From the NCBI GenBank assembly GCA_945903655.1, contig CAMDOY010000231.1, positions 1-6,209 of the forward strand: a DNA stretch of 6,209 nucleotides, given 5' to 3'. Position numbers and translations under genes: made by a program. How positions within the stretch are numbered: position 1 is the stretch's first letter; each line of letters starts with the position of its first letter. The notes beneath the pieces were generated by a model. That model did no database searches. It was not told where the DNA came from and saw only the letters and a list, made by a program, of their open reading frames with translations. The DNA comes from Rhizobium sp. Q54. GTDB lineage: Bacteria > Pseudomonadota > Alphaproteobacteria > Rhizobiales > Beijerinckiaceae. Of this stretch, positions 1-5,397 are shown one piece after another.

Positions 1-139
1 GACCATAGATTTCCAGCAGAGCCACGACGCCAGCCAGCAGGGCCACGCGCAACCACAGGGGATTGCGCAGAGCCTTGGCGAAGGCGCCGGGCGCTGCGGG
101 CATGTCGATCTTCTTGGGGGAGGCGGCGAGATCGCTCAT
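1..139 (-). CDS. ABC transporter permease, second permease of the operon (N-terminal part only)
   Basis: The ATG at 139-137 opens a frame that runs off the left edge after 46 codons without a stop. The peptide begins MSDLAASPKKIDMPAAPGAF, a polar, cytoplasmic-looking leader. At about residues 28-45 it becomes hydrophobic (PLWLRVALLAGVVALLEIYG), which looks like the first membrane segment of a NitT/TauT-type inner-membrane permease. The start lies 4 bases after the stop of the upstream permease. It has an AGGAG ribosome-binding site at 151-155, 11 bases from the ATG and inside the end of that upstream gene, so the two are almost certainly co-transcribed. The EAA loop is outside the window, so the family call rests on operon position and the leader-plus-membrane-segment pattern. 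It could be another membrane protein of the same operon. Confidence 0.6.
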   Translation of the reverse strand, partial: MSDLAASPKKIDMPAAPGAFAKALRNPLWLRVALLAGVVALLEIYG

Positions 140-143
140 GTGC

Positions 144-896
144 TCACCGGCTCCTGATGTGATTTTCGAGGCTGTAGACGAGCAGATTCAGCGTCACCGA
201 TGTGAAGATCACGAAGACGATCCAGGCGTACATGCGCGCGGACTCCATGAGTTCCGCGGCCAGCGCAATGTTGCGTCCGATGCCCGCGACCGAGGAAATC
301 GTCTCGCCGCCCAGCACCGAGGCGAAGCAGATGAAGAAGCCGATGCGCATGCCCGTGATGAGCACAGGCAGGGTGCCTGGCAGCAGCACATGGCGGAAGG
401 TGTCGAACCGGCCTGCGCCCATGGAGCGGGCGGCGCGCAGATAGCGCTCCTCCATGTTGGCGAAGGCGGCGATGGTGTTCAGGGCGATGGGGAAGAAGGC
501 GTAGGTCGCGCCATAGGCGACCTTGGAGCCGGTTCCGATGCCGAAGAACAGAATGAACATGGGAAAGAAGAGCGTGATCGGCACGGTGAAGAGGCCTGCA
601 ATGACGGGCTCTATGACCTGTGTCGCGAGTTTGGAGCGCGTCACCGCATAGCCCACCACAAGGCCAGCGACGATGGCTATGGCGAAGGCTTTCAGAATGG
701 TCGTGATCGTCACGGTGACGGCGGACCAGAAGGACGCCGTCTGCATGAGACGCTCAAGGGTCGCATAGACATTTGCGGGCTTGGGCAGAAAGAGCGCGCT
801 GATGCTGCCGCTCTGCGTGGCGAAATACCAGGCGCCGCCCATGATCGCCAGAAAGGCGATCTGGACGGAGCGTGTCGCGAAACTGGATCGCTCCAC
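144..896 (-). CDS. ABC transporter permease, NitT/TauT (SsuC/TauC-like) family
   Basis: This is an inner-membrane channel subunit of an ABC importer, 250 residues from the GTG chosen here. About six hydrophobic segments can be read, near residues 12-26, 61-83, 98-120, 125-146, 176-195 and 223-243. Between the fourth and fifth lies the cytoplasmic EAA loop that docks on the ATPase (about 150-177, containing RAARSMGAGRFDTF followed by LLPGTLP). The GTG at 896-894 follows the ATPase stop by only 2 bases and has GGGGG 7 bases upstream, so the genes are translationally coupled. The frame is open further upstream to an ATG at 980, but that extension is arginine/proline-rich, overlaps the end of the ATPase gene by 82 bases and looks like read-through of the other frame, so it was not used. 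The family is clear. The substrate cannot be read from the sequence. Confidence 0.88.
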   Translation of the reverse strand: MERSSFATRSVQIAFLAIMGGAWYFATQSGSISALFLPKPANVYATLERLMQTASFWSAVTVTITTILKAFAIAIVAGLVVGYAVTRSKLATQVIEPVIAGLFTVPITLFFPMFILFFGIGTGSKVAYGATYAFFPIALNTIAAFANMEERYLRAARSMGAGRFDTFRHVLLPGTLPVLITGMRIGFFICFASVLGGETISSVAGIGRNIALAAELMESARMYAWIVFVIFTSVTLNLLVYSLENHIRSR

Positions 897-898
897 GG

Positions 899-1726
899 TC
901 AGACCCCCGCGATCTGGGGCTGGGGATCGCGCTGGGCCGCCATGGTGGCGCGAATCTCGTCGCGCAGCAGGGCGTAGCACTCGTTGCGCAATTCGCTGAA
1001 GCGCGGCTCCAGCATGAAATCGGGCGAACGGGGATGGGGCTCGTTCACATGGATGATGGTCTTGATGCGGCCGGGGCGCGCGGTCATCACCACGATGCGG
1101 TCAGAGAGGAAGACGGCTTCCGCGAGCGAATGGGTCACGAAGACGATGGTCTTGCCGGTGGCCGCCAGCAGCTGCGACAGATCCTCGCCCAGCACCATGC
1201 GGGTCTGCTCGTCCAGCGCCGCGAAGGGCTCGTCCATGAGCAGAATCTCGGTGTCGACGCAGATGCCGCGCGCCATGTTGACGCGCTGACGCATGCCCAC
1301 TGACAATTGCTCGGGATAATGGCGCGCGAAGGAGGCCATGCCCACGGCTTTGAGCGCGCGCATGGCGCGGTCATCCCATTCCGCCTCGGGGATGCCCTGA
1401 AATTTGAGCGCGATACGGAAATTCTCGATCACCGTGTACCAGGGAAACAGTGTGCTTTCCTGAAACACGAAGGCGATCTTGTCAGGATGGGGCTCACCAT
1501 CCACAAGACGACCATTAACCGTGCAGGTTCCGCTGGTGGGCTTGAACAACCCGCCCACGATGTTGAGCAGGGTGCTCTTGCCGCAGCCGGAGGGACCAAG
1601 AAGGCAAACGAATTCGCCCTTCTTGATGTCGAGCGACACATCGTCCAGCGCCAGCACGGCGTCGGGCTGGTCCGCTGCGCCATAGCGCTGCGTGATATTC
1701 TTGATCGAGATCACCGTATCGCTCAT
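899..1726 (-). CDS. ABC transporter ATP-binding protein, NitT/TauT (SsuB/TauB-like) family
   Basis: This is the cytoplasmic ATPase that powers the importer, 275 residues and of normal family length. Motifs appear in order: Walker A GPSGCGKST (44-52), Q-loop glutamine at 89 in FVFQEST, signature LSVGMRQR (141-148), Walker B ILLMDE (161-166) with catalytic Glu166, D-loop ALD (170-172) and H-loop His199 in FVTHSL. The signature is unusual: the family normally has LSGGM or LSGGQ, and here the third position is valine (codon GTG). All other nucleotide-binding residues are intact, so the protein is probably active. It lies 57 bases after the binding-protein gene and 2 bases before the permease gene, in one operon. 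The ribosome-binding site at the ATG is only a loose G-run about 11 bases upstream. Confidence 0.93.
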   Translation of the reverse strand: MSDTVISIKNITQRYGAADQPDAVLALDDVSLDIKKGEFVCLLGPSGCGKSTLLNIVGGLFKPTSGTCTVNGRLVDGEPHPDKIAFVFQESTLFPWYTVIENFRIALKFQGIPEAEWDDRAMRALKAVGMASFARHYPEQLSVGMRQRVNMARGICVDTEILLMDEPFAALDEQTRMVLGEDLSQLLAATGKTIVFVTHSLAEAVFLSDRIVVMTARPGRIKTIIHVNEPHPRSPDFMLEPRFSELRNECYALLRDEIRATMAAQRDPQPQIAGV

Positions 1727-1749
1727 CAGTCGAAAGCCCCCGGGTTCGA

Positions 1750-1769
1750 GGCGCCCCGCAAGGAGCGCC
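1750..1769 (-). repeat. GC-rich inverted repeat between the binding-protein and ATPase genes
   Basis: GGCGC (1750-1754) and GCGCC (1765-1769) are perfect complements around a 10-base loop. They lie in the 57-base gap between the binding-protein stop and the ATPase start. In transporter operons such intercistronic stem-loops often protect the upstream message and make the binding protein more abundant than the membrane parts. That role is inferred here. There is no U-run after it, so it does not look like a terminator. Five-base arms in GC-rich DNA could occur by chance. Confidence 0.3.
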
Positions 1770-1783
1770 CGATCCGATCAAGT

Positions 1784-2752
1784 TCAGAGTTTCACCGGGG
1801 CGAAGCCCGGCAGGAAAAGTTCGTTGGCGTCGGGGATCCGGTCGAGGATTTCGAGATCCTTGAGGGATTTGCGAATGATCTCGATGGCCTTGGGGTTGAA
1901 GGCGCCATCCATGGAGAGCATCTGCATCTCGTAATCATAGCTTCTGTCGATCACGCTCACCGGCAGGCTCATGGTCGCCGCGATGATCTTCACCGTCTCC
2001 TCGCGATTGTCTTTCATGAACTTCGCGGTGGTGAACCAGGCGTGAAGGAAGCGCTTCAGGAGATCAGGATTGTTCTTGATGAGGTTGCGATGGGCGAAGA
2101 TCACATGGGTGTGGAAATCAGGCACCGCGTCGCCGAAGGTGGCGAGCAGGCGGCCCTCGCCATTCTCCACGAGGTTCCAGGTTTCCTGAATGGAGTTGAC
2201 GCTGCCAGCGAGCTCGCCTGACTTCATGGCGGCGAGGCGTGTGCGCATTTCGCCCATGGCGGTCACGTCGATGCCGGTTGCGCCCCAGCCCTTGCTCTCG
2301 GACAGGCGCCGGGTGAGCCAGTCGGTGAGGGAGCCTGCGGTGGTGACGCCCACGCGCTTGCCCTTGAGATCGTCGATGGACTGGATGGGGCCGTTCTTCA
2401 TAACGACCAGCGACATGTTGCGGGGCTCGCTGGCCATGGCCGCCACGGCGATGCCGGGAACGCCCTTGGCCGCATAGCCCATGCCCGGGCCGGAGCCGAA
2501 GCCCACATCGATGACGCCAGCGGCGAGCGCCTGCTGCATCTGCCCATCGCCACGGAACACGGAGATTTCGGCCTCGATGCCATGCGCGGCGAAAATGCCC
2601 TTGGTCTTGGCGAGATCAGCGCCGGAGAAGGGGAAGGAGGAGCCGATGGATTTGCCGACGCGGAGTTTATCGGCTGCGAAGGCCGGACGGGTCGTCCATG
2701 CCATGCCGGTCATCGCCGCGATGGCGAGGGCGCTACGACGCGTGAGCTTCAT
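1784..2752 (-). CDS. ABC transporter substrate-binding protein, NitT/TauT / NMT1-like, with Tat-type signal
   Basis: This is the periplasmic binding protein that captures the importer's substrate, 322 residues from the ATG used here. Residues 1-26 form an export signal: KLTRRSALA is a twin-arginine-like motif, followed by a hydrophobic stretch and an AFA cleavage site (residues 24-26) before ADKLRVG. The mature protein shows the features of the SsuA/TauA/ThiY (NMT1) fold. These are an early GIFAAHGIEAEI segment (about 52-63), the ALAAGVIDVGFGSGPG stretch (75-90), and SIDDLKGKRVGVTTAGS (125-141), the typical start of the second lobe. An ATG five codons upstream (2767) is possible. The ATG at 2752 is preferred because GGGAG sits 8 bases before it, whereas the upstream ATG would overlap that site. 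It is the first gene of the operon and divergent from the LysR gene. Relatives bind sulfonates, nitrate or pyrimidine-like molecules, and the ligand here is unknown. Confidence 0.9.
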   Translation of the reverse strand: MKLTRRSALAIAAMTGMAWTTRPAFAADKLRVGKSIGSSFPFSGADLAKTKGIFAAHGIEAEISVFRGDGQMQQALAAGVIDVGFGSGPGMGYAAKGVPGIAVAAMASEPRNMSLVVMKNGPIQSIDDLKGKRVGVTTAGSLTDWLTRRLSESKGWGATGIDVTAMGEMRTRLAAMKSGELAGSVNSIQETWNLVENGEGRLLATFGDAVPDFHTHVIFAHRNLIKNNPDLLKRFLHAWFTTAKFMKDNREETVKIIAATMSLPVSVIDRSYDYEMQMLSMDGAFNPKAIEIIRKSLKDLEILDRIPDANELFLPGFAPVKL

Positions 2753-2760
2753 CTTCGTTT

Positions 2761-2765
2761 CTCCC
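2761..2765 (-). promoter_or_regulatory. Ribosome-binding site deciding the binding-protein start
   Basis: GGGAG on the minus strand ends 8 bases before the ATG at 2752. It favours that start over the in-frame ATG at 2767, whose own codon touches this site. Confidence 0.65.
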
Positions 2766-2820
2766 ATCCCGCTGGTGGCGGGGCTCTCGACGGCGGATCC
2801 GATCTGGCCCGCCTGTCGGG

Positions 2821-2826
2821 ACTATA
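2821..2826 (-). promoter_or_regulatory. Candidate -10 box for the ABC operon
   Basis: TATAGT on the minus strand lies about 70 bases upstream of the binding-protein start and matches five of six positions of TATAAT. No convincing -35 element sits 16-18 bases upstream (the hexamer there is CTATCG). A weak or activator-dependent promoter would fit control by the divergent LysR gene, but this is inference. Confidence 0.25.
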
Positions 2827-2841
2827 GCCCTGACTTTCCCA

Positions 2842-2857
2842 TTCGATAGATCACGAA
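2842..2857. promoter_or_regulatory. Candidate LysR operator, TTCG-N8-CGAA
   Basis: TTCG (2842-2845) and CGAA (2854-2857) form a perfect 4-base inverted repeat with GATAGATC in the middle. It lies between the divergent lysR and binding-protein genes, upstream of both, which is where an autoregulating LysR protein usually binds. LysR boxes have dyad symmetry of about this size, although the strict T-N11-A spacing is not met. A second small dyad, GCTT-TG-AAGC, follows at 2858-2867. Confidence 0.3.
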
Positions 2858-2882
2858 GCTTTGAAGCAAGGCGTCGGTAGGC

Positions 2883-2911
2883 TTGGTTGAACATAGAATA
2901 GAGCCTATAAG
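2883..2911 (+). promoter_or_regulatory. Candidate promoter of the LysR-family gene
   Basis: TTGGTT (2883-2888), a 17-base spacer and TATAAG (2906-2911) form a plausible -35/-10 pair. Only the -10 is a close match. Transcription would then start about at the ATG at 2917, giving a nearly leaderless message. The only ribosome-binding-like bases before that ATG are AAGG, just 4 bases away. A small dyad, ATAG-AGC-CTAT (2898-2908), overlaps the -10 and could be where the regulator represses itself. Confidence 0.3.
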
Positions 2912-2916
2912 GCCTC

Positions 2917-3825
2917 ATGATATCTTTGAGCAGCCGCGCACTTCAGGTTTTCGTCGCCATTGTCGATGCTGGCTCCTTCGCCGGGGCGGCGCGGCGGCTT
3001 GGCATCGCTCAGCCCTCCATCAGCGCCCATGTGCAGAGTCTGGAGCGGGAGACCGGCGCGCGCCTCTTCGAGCGCACCAGCGGCCGCCAGGCGAGCCTTA
3101 CGGAGGCCGGGCGCAGCCTGCTGGTCCATGCGCGCGACCAGTTGGAGCGCAACGCGAGGCTGGAGCAGGAACTGGCTGGAGGCGCGGAGACGGGCCAAGC
3201 GAGCGTGGCCTTCGCCTGCCAGCGTTCGCTCGCCCTCACCATCCTGCGGGCGCCCATCGCCGATTACGCCCGCACCAGGCGAGACACGCGGCTGTCCCTG
3301 CGCATCGCCTTCCAGGAGGAGGTCATGGCCGCCGTGCGCATGGGGGCGACCGATCTGGGCTGCCTGATCTCGAACGAGGAGCCGGAGGACATCCCCTCCC
3401 TCATCATCGGCCGTCAGCGCTTCGTGGTCTTCGCCGCGCCCGACCATCCGCTCGCCGGGCGCAAGCGCATTCCGCCGCGCGATCTCTCCGACCACGATTT
3501 CATCGGTCCGGTGGCCTCGTCCCTGTTCGGGCGCACGCAAAAGAAGCTGCTGGCGGGCATCGGCGTCGAGCGGATGCGCATCATCGCCGAGGGCACGGAG
3601 TTTTCGCTGGTGCGCGATCTGGCGGCGGCGGGGCTCGGGCTGGGTTGCTCGCTCCATGCCTCGGTGGAGCCTGATCTGGCGGCCGGGCGCCTGTCGCTGA
3701 TCGACCTCGACGGCCCGCCGCTCTATCTGGACGTGCGGCTGCTGATGAACCCGCAGCGGCGACTTGCCAAGCCCGTGCGGGAATTCACCGATTTCCTGCG
3801 CGAGGCCTTTGCGGCGGCGGGTTAG
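2917..3825 (+). CDS. LysR-family transcriptional regulator
   Basis: This is a cytoplasmic one-component regulator of 302 residues, the usual length for the family. The N-terminal winged helix-turn-helix is clear. It opens with ALQVFVAIVDAGSF (8-21), continues through AARRLGIAQPSISAHVQSLE (24-43) and ends with ARLFERT near residues 48-54 and LTEAGRSLL near 61-69. A linker helix rich in Arg, Glu and Leu spans about 70-92, and the two-lobed effector domain follows to the end. The ATG at 2917 gives the standard spacing to the helix-turn-helix. The gene diverges from the ABC operon, which LysR proteins typically activate in response to a pathway metabolite. It converges on allE, and the stop codons overlap (TAG here, TAA there, sharing TTAG at 3822-3825). 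Likely targets are the transporter operon and possibly the allA/Rieske divergent promoter. The effector is unknown. Confidence 0.93.
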   Translation: MISLSSRALQVFVAIVDAGSFAGAARRLGIAQPSISAHVQSLERETGARLFERTSGRQASLTEAGRSLLVHARDQLERNARLEQELAGGAETGQASVAFACQRSLALTILRAPIADYARTRRDTRLSLRIAFQEEVMAAVRMGATDLGCLISNEEPEDIPSLIIGRQRFVVFAAPDHPLAGRKRIPPRDLSDHDFIGPVASSLFGRTQKKLLAGIGVERMRIIAEGTEFSLVRDLAAAGLGLGCSLHASVEPDLAAGRLSLIDLDGPPLYLDVRLLMNPQRRLAKPVREFTDFLREAFAAAG

Positions 3826-4667
3826 CGCCCGAACGCGGAGCGCACCGGGCCCAGCGAGGGATGCCGGTTCACATCCTTGTAGAGCAGATAGCGGAAGCGT
3901 CCGGGCCCGCCCGCGTAGCAGGCCTGGGGGCAGAAGGCGCGCAGCCACATGAAATCGCCCGCCTCCACCTCGACCCAATCCTGATTGAGCCGATAGACCG
4001 CCTTGCCTTCCAGCACATAGAGCCCATGCTCCATCACATGGGTCTCGGCGAAGGGGATGACGCCGCCGGGCTCGAGGGTCACGATGTTCAGATGCATGTC
4101 GAAGCGGATGTCGTCGGGGTTGATGAAGCGCGTGGTGGCCCAGACGCCGTTCACATCCGGCATGAAGGCGGGCGCCACTGTCTGATCGCTGGAGACGAAG
4201 GAGGCGGGGGCAGGCACGCCCCTGATCGGCTCATAGGCCTTGCGGATCCAATGGAACCGGGCGAGGCCCGCGCCCGTGTTGCGCAGGGTCCAGCGGGAGC
4301 CCGGGGCCAGCCAGGCGAAACCGCCAGCAGTCAGCACATGGGTCTGGCCCGCAACGTCGATCCGCACCTCGCCATCGACCACGAAAAGCGCCCCTTGCGC
4401 CGTGGGGTCAGGCTCCGGGTCCGTGCTGCCGCCCCCGGGCGCCACCTCCATCACATATTGCGCGAAGGTCTCGGCGAAACCCGAAAGCGGGCGGGCGATG
4501 ATCCAGGCGCGGGTCTTGTCCCAGAAGGGCAGGTTGCTGGTGACGATGTCGCGCATCACCCCCTTGGGAATGACCGCATAGGCCTCAGTGAAAACCGCCC
4601 GCCCGGTGAGCAGCTCGGTCTGCGGGGGATGGCCGCCGGGGATGTTGAAATAGCTGTTGGCGCTCAT
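3822..4667 (-). CDS. allE: (S)-ureidoglycine aminohydrolase (bicupin)
   Basis: AllE hydrolyses (S)-ureidoglycine to (S)-ureidoglycolate and ammonia, a late step of purine/allantoin breakdown, using a metal (manganese in characterised members). The 281 residues form two cupin domains, near 68-140 and 187-265. The C-terminal cupin carries the metal site ETHVMEH with Glu208, His210 and His214, plus Gln248 in CPQACY. The spacing (His+4 to His, +38 to Gln) is the same as I recall for the plant enzyme. The segments FDMHLNIVTLEPGG and LLYKDVNR are typical of AllE/YlbA proteins. The first cupin lacks a clear metal set, as in the family. GGAG lies 6 bases before the ATG, and allA ends 16 bases upstream, so the two form an operon. 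The 3' end overlaps lysR by 4 bases. Confidence 0.93.
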   Translation of the reverse strand: MSANSYFNIPGGHPPQTELLTGRAVFTEAYAVIPKGVMRDIVTSNLPFWDKTRAWIIARPLSGFAETFAQYVMEVAPGGGSTDPEPDPTAQGALFVVDGEVRIDVAGQTHVLTAGGFAWLAPGSRWTLRNTGAGLARFHWIRKAYEPIRGVPAPASFVSSDQTVAPAFMPDVNGVWATTRFINPDDIRFDMHLNIVTLEPGGVIPFAETHVMEHGLYVLEGKAVYRLNQDWVEVEAGDFMWLRAFCPQACYAGGPGRFRYLLYKDVNRHPSLGPVRSAFGR

Positions 4668-4673
4668 GACGGA

Positions 4674-4677
4674 CTCC
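4674..4677 (-). promoter_or_regulatory. Ribosome-binding site of allE
   Basis: GGAG on the minus strand sits 6 bases before the allE ATG, inside the 16-base gap after the allA stop. It supports the start at 4667. Confidence 0.6.
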
Positions 4678-4683
4678 GATGTT

Positions 4684-5175
4684 TCAGGGCGCGAGTTCGA
4701 GCTGCTCGCATGCGTCGAGCCAGACCTCGTCGAGATTATGCCCCGCCCCGCCGCGATCCACGATGAAAAACCGGCTGTCGGGATCGAGCACGAGAAGGGG
4801 ATGATGCCAGCAGTTGCGGGCGTAATTCACGCCCTGCCGACCGCTCGCCGCAAAGGCGCGGTAGGTGGAGGCGTCCTTCGGATCCGTACAGACCAGCACC
4901 AGCCAGGGGCGATCCTGCAGGGAATAGAAGAGCTGCGTGCCCAGGGGATGGCGCTCCATGATCTCCACGCGGATCGGCAAGGGGCGGGGCTGGGCGACGA
5001 AGAGGCTGATGTTCACCACCCCGCCTTCCGCTCCGACATCGACGCCCGCCAGGCCATCGCAACGGGTGGCGAAACCCTGATTGATCGCTTTCAGCAGAGC
5101 GCCATCGGCCTCGACGACCTCGCCGAAGGGGGCGAAGGCCTCTTTGGTGAGGGGGGCGATGGGGAGCCGGAGCAT
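4684..5175 (-). CDS. allA: Ureidoglycolate lyase
   Basis: AllA splits (S)-ureidoglycolate to glyoxylate and urea in the cytoplasm, the step after AllE. From the ATG used here it has 163 residues, close to the roughly 160 of E. coli AllA. Family landmarks are LPIAPLTKEAFAPFGEVVE at the N-terminus (4-22), ERHPLGTQ (74-81), GVNYARNCWHHPL (115-127) and FIVDRGG (137-143). The paired histidines at 124-125 and the ERHPLGTQ segment are the usual active-site region. An in-frame ATG at 5202 would add nine residues not seen in the family and has no ribosome-binding site, whereas the ATG at 5175 has GAAGG 7 bases upstream. It is the first gene of the allA-allE pair and divergent from the Rieske oxygenase gene. 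Confidence 0.93.
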   Translation of the reverse strand: MLRLPIAPLTKEAFAPFGEVVEADGALLKAINQGFATRCDGLAGVDVGAEGGVVNISLFVAQPRPLPIRVEIMERHPLGTQLFYSLQDRPWLVLVCTDPKDASTYRAFAASGRQGVNYARNCWHHPLLVLDPDSRFFIVDRGGAGHNLDEVWLDACEQLELAP

Positions 5176-5182
5176 GGGGAAA

Positions 5183-5187
5183 CCTTC
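5183..5187 (-). promoter_or_regulatory. Ribosome-binding site deciding the allA start
   Basis: GAAGG on the minus strand lies 7 bases before the ATG at 5175. Nothing similar precedes the alternative ATG at 5202. Confidence 0.6.
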
Positions 5188-5206
5188 GCTTGTTCGAATC
5201 ATGGCG

Positions 5207-5217
5207 GGGCTACGCCC
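5207..5217. repeat. Dyad GGGC-TAC-GCCC, first copy of a repeated motif
   Basis: The perfect 4-base arms around TAC contain GGCTACGCC, which recurs in the same orientation at 5326-5334, 118 bases away, within the same divergent intergenic region. It could be a pair of regulator sites upstream of allA and of the Rieske gene. It could equally be chance in GC-rich DNA. Confidence 0.3.
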
Positions 5218-5293
5218 GGAGATGCGGAGCGGAGACTTTCTAGCAGTTTCTCGCCGCCTCGCGCCACCGCGAACGTTCCGCCGCCTAAATCCA

Positions 5294-5318
5294 CTGCTTC
5301 AAGATTCAGAAGAAGCAG
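5294..5318. promoter_or_regulatory. Inverted repeat CTGCTTC-N11-GAAGCAG, candidate operator
   Basis: CTGCTTC (5294-5300) and GAAGCAG (5312-5318) are perfect 7-base complements around an 11-base, AT-richer centre. The repeat sits near the middle of the 222-base region between allA and the Rieske gene. There is no T-run on either side to suggest a terminator. The size and position fit a dimeric regulator serving both divergent promoters, and the LysR protein encoded nearby is an obvious candidate. Confidence 0.45.
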
Positions 5319-5324
5319 CCCCTG

Positions 5325-5335
5325 AGGCTACGCCT
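5325..5335. repeat. Dyad AGGC-TAC-GCCT, second copy of the repeated motif
   Basis: It shares the 9-base core GGCTACGCC with the dyad at 5207-5217, and again has perfect 4-base arms around TAC. The flanking arm bases differ (A/T here, G/C there) but stay complementary, so the symmetry is kept while the sequence changes. Confidence 0.3.
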
Positions 5336-5342
5336 TGCCGCT

Positions 5343-5358
5343 GACAGGCCAGACAGGC
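5343..5358 (+). repeat. Tandem direct repeat GACAGGC, period 9
   Basis: GACAGGC occurs at 5343-5349 and 5352-5358. The pair lies just upstream of the palindrome before the Rieske gene, in the zone where a -35 element would fall. It may be an activator half-site pair or chance. Confidence 0.25.
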
Positions 5359-5379
5359 TAAATGGCGCCGAAATAGAAT
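5350..5379 (+). promoter_or_regulatory. Candidate promoter of the Rieske oxygenase gene
   Basis: CAGACA (5350-5355, four of six matches to TTGACA), an 18-base spacer and TAGAAT (5374-5379, five of six matches to TATAAT) form a possible promoter. Its -10 box would lie inside the 5368-5384 palindrome, so a protein bound there would block transcription. An alternative pair, TTGCCG (5335-5340) with CTAAAT (5358-5363), would place the start site in the palindrome. Neither is strong. Confidence 0.25.
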
Positions 5380-5384
5380 TTCGG
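5368..5384. promoter_or_regulatory. Perfect 17-bp palindrome before the Rieske gene, probable operator
   Basis: CCGAAAT (5368-5374), AGA, ATTTCGG (5378-5384) is a perfect 7-base inverted repeat with a 3-base centre, AT-rich inside and GC-capped. It ends 13 bases before the Rieske ATG. This is the classic form and place of a repressor operator. As RNA it would fold into a stem with a 3-base loop whose right arm includes the first G's of the GGGG ribosome-binding run (5383-5386), so control of translation is also possible. The cognate regulator is not identified. Confidence 0.55.
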
Positions 5385-5397
5385 GGAAACGCCGCAG

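Noticed and set aside
63..977. Plus-strand open frame of 304 codons opposite the permease
   Set aside because: The composition (Gly, Asp, His, Glu, Arg-rich) is typical of a reverse-strand shadow, and the minus strand encodes a real permease with an EAA loop.
894..980. Upstream ATG (980) for the first permease
   Set aside because: It would overlap the ATPase gene by 82 bases and add an Arg/Pro-rich leader not expected in the family. The GTG at 896 sits 2 bases after the ATPase stop with a G-rich ribosome-binding site.
1750..1769. Rho-independent terminator after the binding-protein gene
   Set aside because: The stem has only 5 base pairs and no T-run follows on the transcribed strand, so it is listed as an intercistronic repeat instead.
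2905..3978. Minus-strand open frame of 357 codons opposite lysR
   Set aside because: It lies antisense to a clear LysR protein, shows low-complexity Arg/Ala/Gly composition and has no motif.
3861..4766. Long plus-strand open frame (301 codons) opposite allE
   Set aside because: It is the antisense shadow of a well-supported bicupin gene in GC-rich DNA. The translation is rich in Gly, Ala, Arg and His with no recognisable domain.
5190..5202. TTCGAATC resembling a tRNA T-loop
   Set aside because: The flanks do not form a T-arm or acceptor stem, and no anticodon or D-arm can be placed. The bases lie at the allA 5' end.
5271..5278. GAACGTTC palindrome in the allA/Rieske gap
   Set aside because: It is only 8 bp, with mismatched flanks on both sides, which is too short to separate from chance.
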